From Ziziphus jujuba (Eukaryota; Streptophyta; Magnoliopsida; Rosales; Rhamnaceae), in NCBI RefSeq assembly GCF_031755915.1, contig NC_083388.1, forward strand, positions 8,369,001 to 8,433,000: 64,000 nt of DNA. The letters run 5' to 3'. Below the pieces are notes generated by a model. It saw nothing but the letters and a program-made list of their open reading frames with translations, ran no database searches and was not told the origin of the DNA. The position numbers and the translations under genes were made by a program. The number at the start of each line of letters is the position of its first letter. The stretch's first letter is position 1. This document shows positions 11,310 to 24,261 of the stretch, in pieces.

Positions 11310-11450
11310 GAACAACGTGTCATCTAGGACAAATGACTTGTCGTTTGGTCAGCCAGTCCAGACAACACGTTGTCCAATGAAGACGACATGTCGTTCAAGA
11401 AAAACGACATGTCGTTTCTGTGGCGTGTGTAACGGACGACAGGCCGTTTT
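11310..11450. repeat. Cluster of short palindromes of the form ACGACatGTCGT
   Basis: A perfect 16-bp palindrome at 11402-11417 and a 12-bp palindrome at 11383-11394 share the core ACGACATGTCGT. Related imperfect sites occur near 11311, 11335, 11366 and 11432. The patch is more GC-rich than its surroundings, which suggests part of a transposon end, but I cannot name the element. Confidence 0.6.
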
Positions 11451-11942
11451 GATGATGTCAGCCCTTTTTTTGTATTTTTTTTAATTTTTTTTAGAGTTTT
11501 GGGGTTCAAAAGGAGGATAAAATATGGAGTTGATAAAAGTTTATAGTTTGTTTAAAAAATATAATTATTTTTGGTTATTACCAAATCTTTAGACAAGCAC
11601 AAGCTTAAAAATTAAAGCCGATATAAATAAATTTTGGAAGTGATAAAAAAGGTGGAATTGTTTGGATAAATAAATGTGTTTGATCAATTTTTATGTTATT
11701 TAAGTTGTTTATACATAGTTATATACATACATAAATATACACTTTAAATGTAGATGAAAAATGAGCAGCATTGGCAATTTAACTTTAAATGGTTATTTTG
11801 TATTGTTTAGAATTATATAAATTCTATATTTATAATTTAGGGTTATGTTTATTTATATATACACACATAGTTGACCATGTGATTAAAGGTAGATAAAAAA
11901 TCATTGATGTGGTCAATTTACATTTATAGGTTATATTTTATA

Positions 11943-14900
11943 ATGGCACCAAAAAGGAACTTGCGATTTCAATCGAAGAAGGGAGGTAAGAAGGTGCAAA
12001 CTAAAAGACACAGTGGCAGCATATCAGCACCCAACTCTAAGCATCGACGAACTTCTAGGCAGCAATCCAAAGCCGAGACGGAAAGCACTAAACTTCTAGG
12101 CCACGTTCCACTCTCCTCTCCCCCATCTGAGATGGTAAGTTGTATATTCATTTATGTAGTTTGGTGCGGTAAATGATAAGATATTTTTAACTATTTATTC
12201 ATTAATGTGAATACTCGAGAAAAACTTCACCCTATGGCCATTGGGGTTTCTTTTTTTACTTCATTGTAGGTTGACCATCGGTAATACCACTTATGGAAAA
12301 ATATGAACACATATGTCTTAATATTTGCGTGAACATTATTATTATCAATTTGGGGTGGACAAATAGTATATGAGTAAACGGTTAACTTACGTTCCATTTA
12401 TGTAATTTATTTTGCAGGCTAGCGATGCTCCAAGGGAACGGATTTTCAAGGATGCCGATATATTTAAAGCTAGGGTACATTCTTTCGGGAACCCAATAAA
12501 AGCCAACAAAGTAATTAAAAGTGTGCTCACAGGTGATCAACTAGAAAAGTATAGGCAGACATGTTTTGGACACTTACTTGAAGTGAAGAATCTTAGGCTC
12601 CCTGGTCATATAGTTCATAACCTATTTTGCAGACAAGTTGTGTCCAACGATCATCAGGTACTTGAGTTTAACTTTGGCAGATCTGGAGTGCAGTTTACGA
12701 AATGGAAATTCGCACTTATTACTGGTTTAAAGCTCTGTCGATATCCTTCTATGAATGATATTAAGCTTAATCGTAAATCAATGAAGCTATGCAAGAGGTT
12801 GTTGGAAGATAGGTCTGACTTGAAACCACCAAAATTGGAATGAATATTTAAGCATACACATTTTGTGGATGATTAGGATGCAATAAGGATTCTGTTACTA
12901 TATTTCCTAATGCATGGTGTACTCAGAATGGATCCAAGAGTTCAAATCAATAGAAAATTTGTGGAGTTTGTTGCTGATATCGAGGTATTTAATTCCTATC
13001 CTTGGGGTATTTTGAGTTACAAGGAGATGATTGAGTCGTTGCACAATACATTCTATCATAGAGGACATGAAATAAAATAACTCACAGTCGTACGATCTAA
13101 AAGGTTTTCCGTTAGCGTTTCAAGTACATATTATATTTAATAAATTTACTGTTTTATTAAAAATTTAGTGTTTAATTCCAAATTATATTTAATAACCTAT
13201 ATTCTATATTTTGTAGGTGTGGGGTTTTATAGCAATTCTCGAGTTTGGTAAGCATTTTGGAGCACGGCGGGAAACCCATTGTCCTAGGATGGTTGGATGG
13301 CATGCTACAAGTCAACCGAGCCATTTTGCTGTCCATTATTGGTTCATCTCAAATAGCGATGTAAGGCAAATTTATTTAGACTACATGCTACGACTACATT
13401 CAAGTTGTATTACATTTTTTGTTTCTAATTTATAATTTTTCTGTTCTCCATTTTGTTTTGTTGTTTTTTTTTTTTTTTCTTTCTTTCTTAATTTCATGTG
13501 GTATGTTGCACATTGGACGTTAGATGCTACCGATGAGGAGAAAAATATAGATTACTGGCAATCGATAGCAGTTATCATACATGAGGTTCGATATACAACA
13601 CCACCACTTGTAGCACCGATAACATCCGATGCAGCCGTTGGTGCTAAAGATGCATCCAAAGCTGAAAAGCAAAGTAGTGCCCCACGAATTGATAATGTAA
13701 GGTTATGCAATTATTATTTGCAATTTATGTATTACATAAGTTGTACTAATATGTATTTACTTATCTTTTGGATATTGTATTTTTTGGATATTGATATTAA
13801 TTAGGTTGCTCACTTGGAGGTACAATTGGATGAATTAAAGAAATTTGTGGTTGAGAGTCATGAGGAAGATAAGAAGGAGATGGTGTCTTTAAAGAAGATG
13901 CTTAGTTATGTTATTGACCTACTAAAGCATAAGGTATCATTTAGGGTTACAATATACTTTATGATTTCATCATTATTAAATATTTATATTGTAATTTAAC
14001 AATGATTTGTTTTTGGAAGTGCTAAAAATAACCATTGTGTTTTGCAAACTAAACATCATATGCACATACAGTCACCGCCGTCTTCAGTGCGACCGTCATC
14101 CCCTTTAGCACTATCATATGGAAAGCAAGAAGAAGAATTTGATGCACCTATAGACGGTTCCAGTGATAAGAAGATGGATGAGGATTGTAGAAGATCATTC
14201 GATCCCATCATACCTGGTGGACCTTATGTTAAGGATTCATGGGCTTTGGTGTCATATCGTCCATTGCAATTGGGCTGGGATTTTACTGCTTCAGCCAATA
14301 GTCCACATCATGACCCATCTATGGACTGGGAGAGTGAGTTGGAGGCTTGGTTGCATAAATTTGGTGAGAAAAGCTGCTTCGGTCGAGTTTACCACCAGTC
14401 ACACCACCTCATCTCCCCGCACACCAATCCGTGTAAAAAAAAAGGTAAAATTGCATCTTAAACAATCTATTGATGCATCAAAGGAGAGGTCGTTCGAGGA
14501 GTGGTATAGATTGGCACTAGCCGGATCGAGCATATGTACATCTTATATGACGGTGGATAAGAAGTTTTTTGATGATCTACTTACCCCTACTGGGTGGTTG
14601 ACATCCGATATAAGTTGTATATTTTACTTTCATGTAAATTCATTGTGTTCATAATTTTGGATTGATGTTTTATGACGTCACACTTGTTTATAATTTCTTT
14701 TTATATACTTTGCAACATATGGACATCGTCTTATATTTCATAAGGAAAAGGCGATTTGAGCATCAAAGCAGTTTGACCCAAAATTGTGCCATAACGAACA
14801 CGTTATTTTGGGTAAGCAAGTGGATAAATTTGAATCGTTGTTTAATGGTATATTGAATATAGATTATATTGGAGTTAAAAGTTATTTTACCAATTTTTTA

Positions 14901-15050
14901 ATTCTTTGGCAGTTATCAATAAAAAGTCGTTATCCCACATTTGAGGAGTCCCATAGCACATGTTCATGTGATTCAACACTGCAAAACTATGTGCATGGGA
15001 AGTTACCACAATATAGCATGCCTTTGTGGATATGTGGATACATCTTTTAG
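11943..15050 (+). pseudogene. DUF1985/Ulp1-type (C48) transposon-associated gene, degenerate
   Basis: Spliced exons can be followed. Exon 1 (11943-12134) encodes a basic Lys/Arg-rich N-terminus (MAPKRNLRFQSKKGGKK) and ends at a GT donor. Exon 2 from 12418 carries a DUF1985-like domain (QTCFGHLLEVKNLRLPGHIVH, FALITGLKL, then VFNSYPWG and GFPLAFQ). Exon 3 (13217-13361) has VWGFIAILEFGKHFGARR. An exon near 13805-13932 is a coiled coil (VAHLEVQLDELKKFV). Later pieces read TPTGWLTSD then HMDIVLYFIRKRRFEHQ, the start of a Ulp1-type peptidase domain. Stops interrupt exon 2 (12841-12843 and again before 13080). The catalytic His/Asp/Cys part of C48 is not present before 15050. Plant MULEs often carry such genes; I saw no TIRs here. 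Confidence 0.7.
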
Positions 15051-15658
15051 TTCGACCAAAGTATAATTCATTTTAATACGTATAATCTTCGTTTTTTGAT
15101 GTTGGTACATCCACATACCTTCAGAACATAAATTCCATGTTCCATCATAAAAAATTAAAATAAAAAGTTGTAATATTGATCACAAAAGTGTTACCAATTG
15201 CAAACAGAATAATTATTTCTTGCCATGAGCTTCAATTAATTGGCGGAGTCTTAAGAAATCCAATATTTGCTCTACTAGATTCTTACATTGAAGGATTAAT
15301 TATCATCCTGAAGTAAAATGAAGGAAAAATTACGATTGCATTTTCGATAATGTTCTTTGGAAAATGCTAAAGAAATTATGTTAACAACACGTGACAACCA
15401 TAGTGGATACAGAAGCTGTAAGACCATTAGGTTTATGATACAAGGTAAAAATATAACTTAACAATAGTCAAAATGGATGCAATTTCAACAATAATTAAAA
15501 ACAAAAATCAGCATAGAAGTTGGAATTAATGATAGAACCAAAACGTGAATAATATATGAAAACAAAAGTAGGGAAATATATATATACATACCAATATTCA
15601 TTTACTCTACTCCACAAACGTACATTTTAATCACTAATGAAACATGAAATCTATGGGC
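15051..15658. other. Non-coding sequence between the Ulp1-like gene and the solo LTR
   Basis: AT-rich, no open frame or motif that I can support. Confidence 0.6.
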
Positions 15659-15663
15659 TACAC

Positions 15664-18600
15664 TGTAACACCCCGTCCTGAACCATGTCGGAATTTTTGC
15701 ACGTTGACCGAGATTGACTATTGACCGTTGACCGAAGGGGTCAAAAGTTGACTTTTTGACCCTGTTGGAATTCTAGGGTGACTAAGGTACTGTTACGAAG
15801 TACGCGTTGGCACGAGTTCGTAGACTGGTAGCACGTTGAAAACGGAGCTATGGTTTGAAAGTTTTGAGCAAAACAAGTTGAGGTCCAAACTGTCCAAGGG
15901 GTGCCGGAGTTGACTTTTTATTCATGCAAGGTTGAGCTTTGACTCATGCATGGTTGTGAAGTGCTCGTCGATACGAGTCCGTAGACTAGCGGCACGTCCG
16001 ATTTGGACATTTGGTTTGAAAGTTATGGACCTGTAAAATTTTTCAAATACCGTATTATTTTAATATTATATTTTTAAACGTGTAACGATGTGCCACGTGT
16101 GACTTAATGAAGGTGGCCATGTGTCACCATGGTGAAATGCCACATGTCAACCATGTGTAAAATCAAATTATTTTTATTATTATTTTAAATAATAATATTA
16201 TTATTTGATTATTTAATTATTTTTATTTTTATTCCTTTTATTTTCCTTTTTCTTTTCTTTTTCTTTTTCTTTTTCTTTTCTTTTCCCCACGTGGGAAAAC
16301 ACCCTTTTTTTTTCTTTTTTTCTTTTTTTTCCTTCTTCTTCCCCAAGCACCAAAACACAAAAAACACACACAGCTTTTTCTCTCCCTTTCTTTCTCCTTT
16401 GACTCTCTCACCCTCTCCCTGTTTGACCGGTGTTTCGCCGGATTTCAATCCCCAGAACGCCACACGCGCCGGCCACCAAGGAAGCCCCCCACCTCGCGAC
16501 CTCGGCCACCAAGTTTCCCGGCCAGCTGCCGCCGGACGCACCCAGATCGGGCCGGCGAAGTCGCGGCGGCGAGGTGAAATTTTTCCGGCGATTCTCGCCG
16601 TTTCCGACCAACCCAGCCCGTCCCATACCTCTATCCCACCATTTTTGACCCCTCTGAGTCCATTTCCGGGGTTAGTTTGCCCAAAATCCCCACCGTTTGA
16701 AAGATCCCTCAAGATCAAAACCGGCCGAAGCTTCCCGACCAAATTCCGGCCACCTCCAGCGGAATTGGGGTCGATGGAGACCGGATTTGTGATCCTCGTC
16801 CCACGAGCTTCGATTCGGTATATCATTCGCCTATTTTGGTTAACGTTTGCGTTTAAGCCCCCGGGTACCGGGTATTATTTACCCGATTAAAATATTAATT
16901 TATTTGTCTATCTGTGAATTTTGTTCTAGGAGCACCGGTGGGTCGTAGAATTGATCCCGTGGTGAATCATGGGTTAATTGCGTACTCCAGGCGAGTGACC
17001 CACCTTTAAAAATATTTTTGGGGTAATTAATTGTATTTATGTGGTATTAATTTGATATTTGTAATTTGTGCTCATGTGGTGTATTTTAAATACAGTCGGG
17101 AAAAAATATTATTTTATATATATATTTACCCAATGGTGCTAAATGAAATTTTGGGTTCATTAAGAAATTCCCGATTATTATTTTATTGTGATTAAATGGT
17201 ATTTATTATACATGAGCAAGTATTTTCAATAATTAATTGTATCTGGATTTTATATCATTTTTGGGCAATTAATTATGTTTAATTGGTATTTAAATTGGTA
17301 TTTAAATTATGCTCATGTGGTACAAATTGGTTATGGTTTTATTGTGGTTTAATTTATTATTATGCATGAGCAAAGTGGATTTCGGTATTAATTGTACGTG
17401 ATTTTAAGTAATAATTTCCGGGCATAATTGGGTTAAATATTTTACGAAAATATTTGTTTAAATTTTATAAATTATGCCCGCGGTATTTTTATGGTTGCAT
17501 CTCGTATTTCGAGAAAATTATGGTTTGTTGTTATCGCTGTTTCGTACCGGGTTGTTAAATAAAAATATGTGGAATGGTAAGTGTGAGAATTTAATGTATT
17601 TTCCACGGTAATTTTGGAAAAACGGTACGGTTGGTTATTATTGTTTATTTTTAGACGCACTCATACAGTATTGGTGTTCTAGTGTATGGTGTATGGACAC
17701 ATGGTAGCGCGCGGTTATTATGTGGTTTAGCGCGTGGTTATTACTTCACCCGTGAGTTGCCATTGAACCGTGGGCAGGCAAGGTTATTGTTGTGCACAGC
17801 CGCCCCCCCTCCTTGGCCGGGTTGATGGTTTTAGCAGCGGTACTGTCGGGACGCCGAAGTGACCATTGCAGGTTTCTCTCTTTAACCCCCGCCAGTCGGT
17901 GCTCAGGACGCTGGGTATCGGAGGGCATCACCGGTATATGGTGTGGTGCGTCGGTGTAAATTGCAAATAATGTTTTAAACCCCAAAGGTGTTCTAAAATT
18001 ATTTATTATAATTTATTGCAGTTTATTTATATTTGGGGTGTTTATTTATTTGTTTGTTGTTATTAAATTATTTGATGTCTTGGTTTTCGGGGAGTACGTA
18101 CATCGGGTTTTGTGAAAATGTTTTAAAAGGGGAACTTTTCCAACGGAGTGACTAGTGAGGGTTTTGAGGGAAAGTATTACTTCAATTGTTTATTTATTTA
18201 TTTATTTAATTGTTCTGTACTTTTTAATTAAATTCCCTTATTTTTATATTATTATTATTAAAGGTGTTCAGTAGATAGGGTCACTCACGGAGATGATTAG
18301 CATCTCACACTCTTAAATTCTGTTCCCCTAGGTTCAGGTTGGAGACGTTGATTGTCTGGGGCGAGCCCAACGTCTCAGTTCGTTGCCGAAGGTTCAAGAA
18401 CTTTTTCTTCCCTTTTTCCTCTCTATCTTGTATACATTCTTATCTGTCATTTTATAAATTCTACATTTGTTGTGTAACGCTCTGTATCCTGTATTGGACG
18501 TGTAGTTGTTCTTTATGCATTGGGTTGCTGCTGTTGTTTTCTTTTGAAGTGCTGTAAATTTGTGGATTCCATTTGTAGTTCGTGGGAGGAATAAGGGGAT

Positions 18601-18759
18601 GTTTTTTTTAGAAGTGTGTTTTCAGTGCAGGTAATTGGTGGTAAGTAAATCCCTTAGGGGAGGCTCTGCCGGATTTTCCGTTGGAGGGTTCGGTAGGGTT
18701 TCCCTGGGATCAGGGCTTATCTAGGGTTCCGGGGAAGGAATTCTGTACGGGTCCTGACA
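15664..18759 (+). mobile_element. Solo LTR A (3,096 bp) of a long-LTR Ty3-type retrotransposon
   Basis: It begins TGTAACACCCCGTCC and ends GGGTCCTGACA. The 5 bp on each side are identical (TACAC at 15659-15663 and 18760-18764), so the whole LTR is delimited by a perfect target duplication. No internal region remains: this is a solo LTR left by LTR-LTR recombination. Inside are a CT-rich/T-rich stretch (16220-16410), a GC-rich stretch (16430-16800) and an AT-rich 3' half. Open frames in the GC-rich part occur on both strands, match no domain, and vary between copies, so they are not genes. The related copy at 46058 is followed by an initiator-Met-tRNA-like primer site, which confirms LTR polarity. 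Confidence 0.93.
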
Positions 18760-18764
18760 TACAC

Positions 18765-19038
18765 AATGAAGATTTCTGTGTCTTTTTGTTATCTAGTTGT
18801 TAGCACACCAATAACAGATATGAAGTGAGAAAGGGGTGGTTTTGTTGAATGGTTGGTCTTAGCAAGAAGGAGAATAAAACCTACATAACCAGGAAAAGAG
18901 AAAAAGAAATGGAGACACAATGATGAAATTGAATGTGGTAGATGGGAGAGTAAGTGAGAAATATAGAAATAAATGAGGGTAGATATCAATAGTCAAAGAG
19001 AGAAATGGTAGATGGGTGAAATGTTCAGTGTTCTTTAA
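18765..19038. other. Spacer between solo LTR A and the MULE
   Basis: Continuation of the sequence into which LTR A inserted. Short open frames on the minus strand are hydrophobic and low in complexity and I do not call them. Confidence 0.6.
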
Positions 19039-19047
19039 TTCATTTAA

Positions 19048-19240
19048 AGGATATTGACAGCTATGCATTCCGAACTTTATCAGGATTGATACATTGCACC
19101 CTAAACTATTTTTCCTGGCATTATGCACCCCAAACTTGTATTTCCCTTGCACCATTGGTTCTTTTGTCAAAAATACTTAACGGAATGACCACGTGCTGCG
19201 CACGTGATCATCAAGCGAGAGTAGATCAGGTCATTTTACT
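19048..19240 (+). repeat. MULE left terminal inverted repeat
   Basis: Matches the reverse complement of 24262-24454 over 193 bp with scattered differences. Shared landmarks are GATATTG, CAAACTT/CGAACTT, GGTTCTTTTGTCAAAAATACTTAA and GATCAGGTCATTTTACT. It stops sharply at CATTTTACT on both sides. Confidence 0.9.
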
Positions 19241-19480
19241 ATTTTCAGCTTAGAAATTAAGGCATAAAAAATGGAGTTTTAGCCCCAATTGTGAAATGGA
19301 TGAGTTAAGTTGCAGAAAGTTACAGAAAGTTCCAGAAAGGTGACAAAGGGACTGTAGGACTCGAGAAGGTTGACGAAGTAGCTCAAGCTGCAGAAGAAAG
19401 CACCTCGTGGAGACACTGCAACTCAAGCTGCAGCAAATGAATGAATTTTCATTGAAGAATATTAACAAACAAAGAAATTG

Positions 19481-20035
19481 ATGGAGGAAATTTTCTGCCA
19501 CTGTGGAATGCCAGCCGTGGAAAGAACTTCATGGACTAACATTAACCCAAGAAGGAGATTTCATGGGTGTCCAAAATATAATGTATATTTTACGCATTTA
19601 TGAAAAATATTTAAAAATTTTGTGAACATTTTTTTAAATATATGTAAAAGAAAACAGAGAGAAAAAACAAAGATCATATTTTTATATTCTAAAGATATTG
19701 CATCTTTGATATTGTTGAGTGAAATGTTGATTTAAGATCATTATGCAGTAGGAAATTTGGTTTCTTAATTCCATTGCTTCTAATTATTTCTTAATTTTTT
19801 TGGCTTATGTTTGCAGAAAAATGTGAGAAAAGGATGTGGATTCTTCCAATGGTATGATCCACCAATGTGTCAGCATTCAACAAGGGTTATACTTGGACTA
19901 TTAAGAGATATTACAAAGTTGGAGGAACATAAGGTCAGACTAAAGAAAATAATTTGTGTTGGATTTATTGTATATGTATTGTTGGTGTATAGAATGAAGA
20001 CAAATGAAGAATGTAATAGCTGCCAATATCCCTAA
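19481..20035 (+). CDS. GRF-type zinc-finger protein carried by the MULE (two exons, 106 aa)
   Basis: ATG at 19481; exon 1 is 19481-19582 (34 codons, ending before GTATAT), exon 2 is 19817-20035 (after TTTGCAG), stop TAA. The spliced frame stays open. Exon 1 gives CHCGMPAVERTSW and RRRFHGCPKYN; exon 2 gives KGCGFFQWYDPPMC. Together these form the zf-GRF pattern: C-x-C, then (R)RF-x-GCP-x-Y, then CGFF-x-W. A short charged helix (LLRDITKLEEHKVRLKK) and one hydrophobic segment (IICVGFIVYVLLVY) follow, which would anchor the protein in a membrane; this layout is common in plant GRF-domain proteins. GRF fingers bind nucleic acid in some DNA-repair proteins; the role here is unknown. The gene is convergent with the transposase. 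It could be a transposon-encoded accessory factor or a captured host gene. Confidence 0.72.
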
Positions 20036-20667
20036 TGATATATGTAATAGAGTTGATGAAGACGATAGCATGCTTATATCAACTTTGTAAATAAAATGAG
20101 ATAGCTGCCAATATCCCTAATGTTAGTATGCTTGTATCAACTTTGTATGTAGTGTATATATATATATATAATTAGCAGCTTCTATGAATGTTTTCTTGTA
20201 TTTATTCAACCCTATGATTATGTTTACCAGCTTGTATTTACTAGCTTATTGATAGTTTTAGTTTGTTTGTCCATTTTATAAATATAATCTGGCTAAAGAA
20301 TTTGTATTGAATAATACAACAAAATTTATCAAGGCATGTAGTGATAAATACATCGTAAAATATATGTCCAAATATTTAAATACATGATAACCTTTTTACA
20401 AATCCAAAATACATGTATACAATACCATTATGCCCAATTCATGGCACCACGCATATAAACTACCCTAAATAGGACATAAACAACAATGGTCATATAGTAG
20501 TCACAAAAGGTCAACCTCACAACTCAACAACATATACCACCCTAGATAGTCATATAGTAGCTACATTTTACAAGATAGATAAAAATCAAGTTGTATTAAC
20601 AAGACAAATAAACAGCCATTTGTTGTCTTAGGTGGTCTCTTAACCTACATGCACAAAGTAGAACTCA

Positions 20668-23463
20668 TTAAGTTGTGCTTCTTCTGCTCTTTGTGTTCCT
20701 CATTATCTCAGATGGGGCTACTAAGCTACTTGATGCCTGAAATGAATATAAACATATAAATTGACAAGATAATGTCATTACTGATATTAAGATTAATGAA
20801 TTGAAAATAATTACCTGGAACTTGGATGTGCTTCTGGATACCCTGCACAACTTCATACTACGCCCTTGCTGCCCACATTTACTACATGTCATGATGACCC
20901 CTTTTTTCCCCAACTTCTTTATGGTACCATGTTGTTGCTCGTCTGGATCTCTTCTTCTTACCTTTCTTGGCCTACCTGGTTGTTTTCTAAACATTAGTGG
21001 GTGCAAATGGGGTATTCCAGCATTAGGCCACAAATCTGGACCACTCATTGAATTGACAATGGGATTGTAAGTTTTAAGATATGTATTTTTTTTTGTACCA
21101 ATGATGTACAAACGATTCAGGTTCTATATTTCTACTAAAAATAGCTGAAATTGCATGGGAACAAGGTATGCCTGTTTACATATAGGAGCATGTGTATGCC
21201 TTTAAATCAACAACATATTAACTGCCAAAGGCAAGTGTAACCTAAAATTTCATCTTACCAACCCATACTGCTATACATTGCGTACTATCAGCCTTCAAAG
21301 ACTCTAGCTTCTTGAAAATTCTTGGTCCAACCTCTCCATTCCACTTGGCAATTACCTCATGTTTGAATGTCATTCTTCTCATGATCTTATACCTAATCTC
21401 CTCCAACAAAGTTAAAATAGGCTTATCCCTTGCCCCTACTATTGATCCATTGAATGCCTCACACAGGTTGCTCAAAAGGATATCACATTTTGGTCAAGCG
21501 CCAAAATGTGATCTATACCAATATCTATAAGGTTTTTCATTCGGCCACTTAAATGCATCAAGTGACAATTCCTTTAGCTTTTCCATCTCAATTTGAAAAT
21601 GTGCCACTGTTTCTGCCTTGGCAGCAAACCACAACCTTTGCTTCAAAGCTAAACCTTTGAATGTGAGGGAAAAATTATTGTACAAGTGTTTAACACAGTG
21701 TCCGTGTTCAGATTCAAGTAGTAACTCCTCCAACGTATTAACCAAGTCCTTCTGTTTATCAGAAATGAATGTCATCCCATGAGAGTTCCTTATCTCAAGA
21801 TCTTCAATCAAAATTCAAGAAACCAACTCTAGGTGTCCTTATTCTTTGATTCTGCCAATGCGTATACAATTGGAAACATTGCATTGTCACCATCAATGCC
21901 AACCGCTGCCAGTAATTAACCTTGATGGTGACCTTTTATATGGCAACCATCAAGGCCAACTACTGGCCTACATCTTTCTTTATACCCTTGTTTGTAGGCT
22001 CCCAGGCATATATAAATCCTCTAAAACTTGCTTACATTATCTTCGAACTCACTTTTTATCACCACAGTACTATTTGGGTTAGTTTTCCTCAACTCCACAT
22101 AGCAGTTCTATACTCTGTGGTATTGCTCTTCGACAGTCCCTTGTATAGCAGTAAGAGCCTTTCTTCTTACACTGTAATACTGCCATTCCCTCACCTCCGT
22201 ATTACACTGTTCCTTCACAGTTGTTAAGAAAGGGTTTAATTTCTAGTTGGGATCAGTTTTGAAGTTATTTATAAACCTCTTAGCTAACCAAGTAGATGTG
22301 ACATTTGAATTCCTAAACAACTTAGCACATTTGTCTATATGTACATTATTTAATGTTTTAATCTGAAAGGTCATTTTATCTTTCAACATTGAAGCATACA
22401 CAAACCACTCACATCTGAGGTTTAAACACACAGCTCTAACTTTATCACTGTAATTCTTCTTAAACTTTATTGGCTTCTGTTCAATGATTGCATACTCCCT
22501 AACTGCTTTTCTAAAGTCATCTACACAACTAAACAACATGCCAACCTCAAACTTAGGATCTCTCATATCTATTTGAGAATTAAACTTAGGAAAATGTCTA
22601 TTAATGTCTTCTTCATCACTAGATGGTCTGCTCATCAATACATCATCATCATACTCATGATCAGAGTCAATGTAGACTTCATCAGTGGAAGTAGTGGGAT
22701 TTCTAGTAGATTGAACACCTGCAAACTCAACATTACTGTCTATATTATCCCTAAACATAACCTCGTTATCTGACAACTCATAATCAAATTGCTGAAAATC
22801 TGAATCATCACCTTCACTAACATGATTACTCTCTTCACCTCCACTAACATGATCATGTTGTGGTTGGGCCTCATTGCCACCAACATTGCCCTGATCACTC
22901 TCTTCATCTCCACTCACATACATGTCAAAATTAGGCCAATCATTGCCACCAACATTGCCCTAATCACTCTCTTGACCTCCACTAACATGCAGGTTAAAAT
23001 CAGAAATATCATTTTCTATTTGGAGAGGGGTATCTAAACCTGAGTCTTGGGATTGGTGTGGATCAGTTTAGGGTTCAAGTTGTTGGGTGCCTATTTCCTC
23101 CTCCCAATTGTGAGGTTCATTGGTCAAAAACCCCAAAGCCACTTGCTAAATGAAATATACTTCCATAACTCTACTATTAGGCACAATATTGCATATGTTT
23201 ACCACATCCTGATCTCCTGGTATCCTAACCAAACTATCATTTATGTTCTTCTTAGGAATCTAATAGAAGTAAGCATATTGATCTTTGATCCCAATTAGCT
23301 TTGCAAACTTATCAAAGCTAGAGTAACACATAGTGTCGGTATGGCAGTAGTCTAAAAAATCAACACTCCCTCCTAAGTACATTGTCTTACCCATTCTATC
23401 AAACAAGTCACCACCATGGTGAGCTTTTAGGGTAAAGTACCTTGACCCAGCAGCTGCAATCAT
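20668..23463 (-). pseudogene. MULE transposase, copy 1, inactivated
   Basis: Domains in order from 23463: N-terminal PB1-like region (YFTLKAHHGGDLF, SVDFLDYCHTD); acidic Asp/Glu/Ser linker with a short internal repeat (VSGDEESDQGNVGGNEA); MuDR N-terminal domain (FEVGMLFSCVDDFRKAVREYA); MULE DDE domain (VVGLDGCHIKG, GIDGDNAMFPI, GMTFISDKQKDLV, HCVKHLYNNF); SWIM region (TCSYM, then stop, TGIPCSHAISAI); and a C-terminus with PGRPRK and a knuckle CSKCGQQGRSMKLC in which the His is Arg. An intron near 20813-20738 precedes the last exon. Lesions include stops after YAYFY and after GGQESD, a one-base loss before IEDLEIRNSHG, a stop at 21916-21918 and a stop in SWIM. Homologous to maize MURA. Confidence 0.9.
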
Positions 23464-24261
23464 ATATTACAACACAAACAAATAAATAAAAAGAAATGCA
23501 GTGACATAGATGCTAGACAAGAAAACATAGTTGTAAACAACTACATTACTACTAATCATATTATTTGGCATATTGCTTAAAGTTAAAGCATTAATAATTA
23601 ATTCAGGCATATTACACATACACCAACCACAATGCAGTTAACATCATTTTTTTAATTCAATTTACACACATACAAATACAAACTTCCTAAAATAACTTAG
23701 ACCTAGGATCACATCCCACCCAGAAAAATCCATATTTGGGACCACGCCTCACCCACAAACCTAACAACAAGTCAATTTAATACATAACGTGTGTCTGTGG
23801 TGGGGAACAAGGTTTTTACTAAAGATGGGATATAGAACCCAGAACTAACACAATCCTCTGTCATTTTCACTTTTCAAACCATAAAAATGAAAATTTCAAA
23901 GCATAAAACCTGCATCCCAAACAAAGATGCCAAAAAACCTTACAACCCAAACAAGAAGCATAGAATTTAAAATTTTAAAGCTACTTATGATATTTGGGGA
24001 TTTCATTCTACACATTCTACATCTGCCAACTTTGCTTCTGAGATAAGCTCAGCTACTTCAATTTTTGTTCGCGTAAAACTACTCTCAAAATTCTGTTCAC
24101 GTTGCTCAAATTTCTTTCACCAAACTCTTAACTCTAATCAAATGCAACTCAATCAGATCATTCGATGAATCCCTAAGATGATTTTCCCGCCCAAAAATTC
24201 CTATATGAGGACAATGGTCTCTAATCCCTAATCACATACACGAGAAGCACGTGATGAGGAC

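Larger units (their letters stand above)
9371..11942. other. Non-coding AT-rich region
   Basis: No gene seen. Two sub-regions (about 9880-9990 and 10290-10400) resemble each other, each with GGAGA-ACGA-GATA followed by AATTAATTAATCA runs, suggesting an old local duplication. A poly-T tract near 10109-10127 and a GA run at 10230-10249 lie between them. The promoter-like cluster and palindrome cluster are listed separately. Confidence 0.6.

Noticed and set aside
16209..16890. Overlapping 200-codon frames on both strands in LTR A (also in LTRs D, E and F)
   Set aside because: GC-rich and T/C-rich LTR sequence gives open frames in several phases; they have no domain and are not conserved between LTR copies.
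21846..22227. Plus-strand frames repeated at 37169-37453 and 56654-57023
   Set aside because: They are antisense shadows of the MULE transposase DDE domain.
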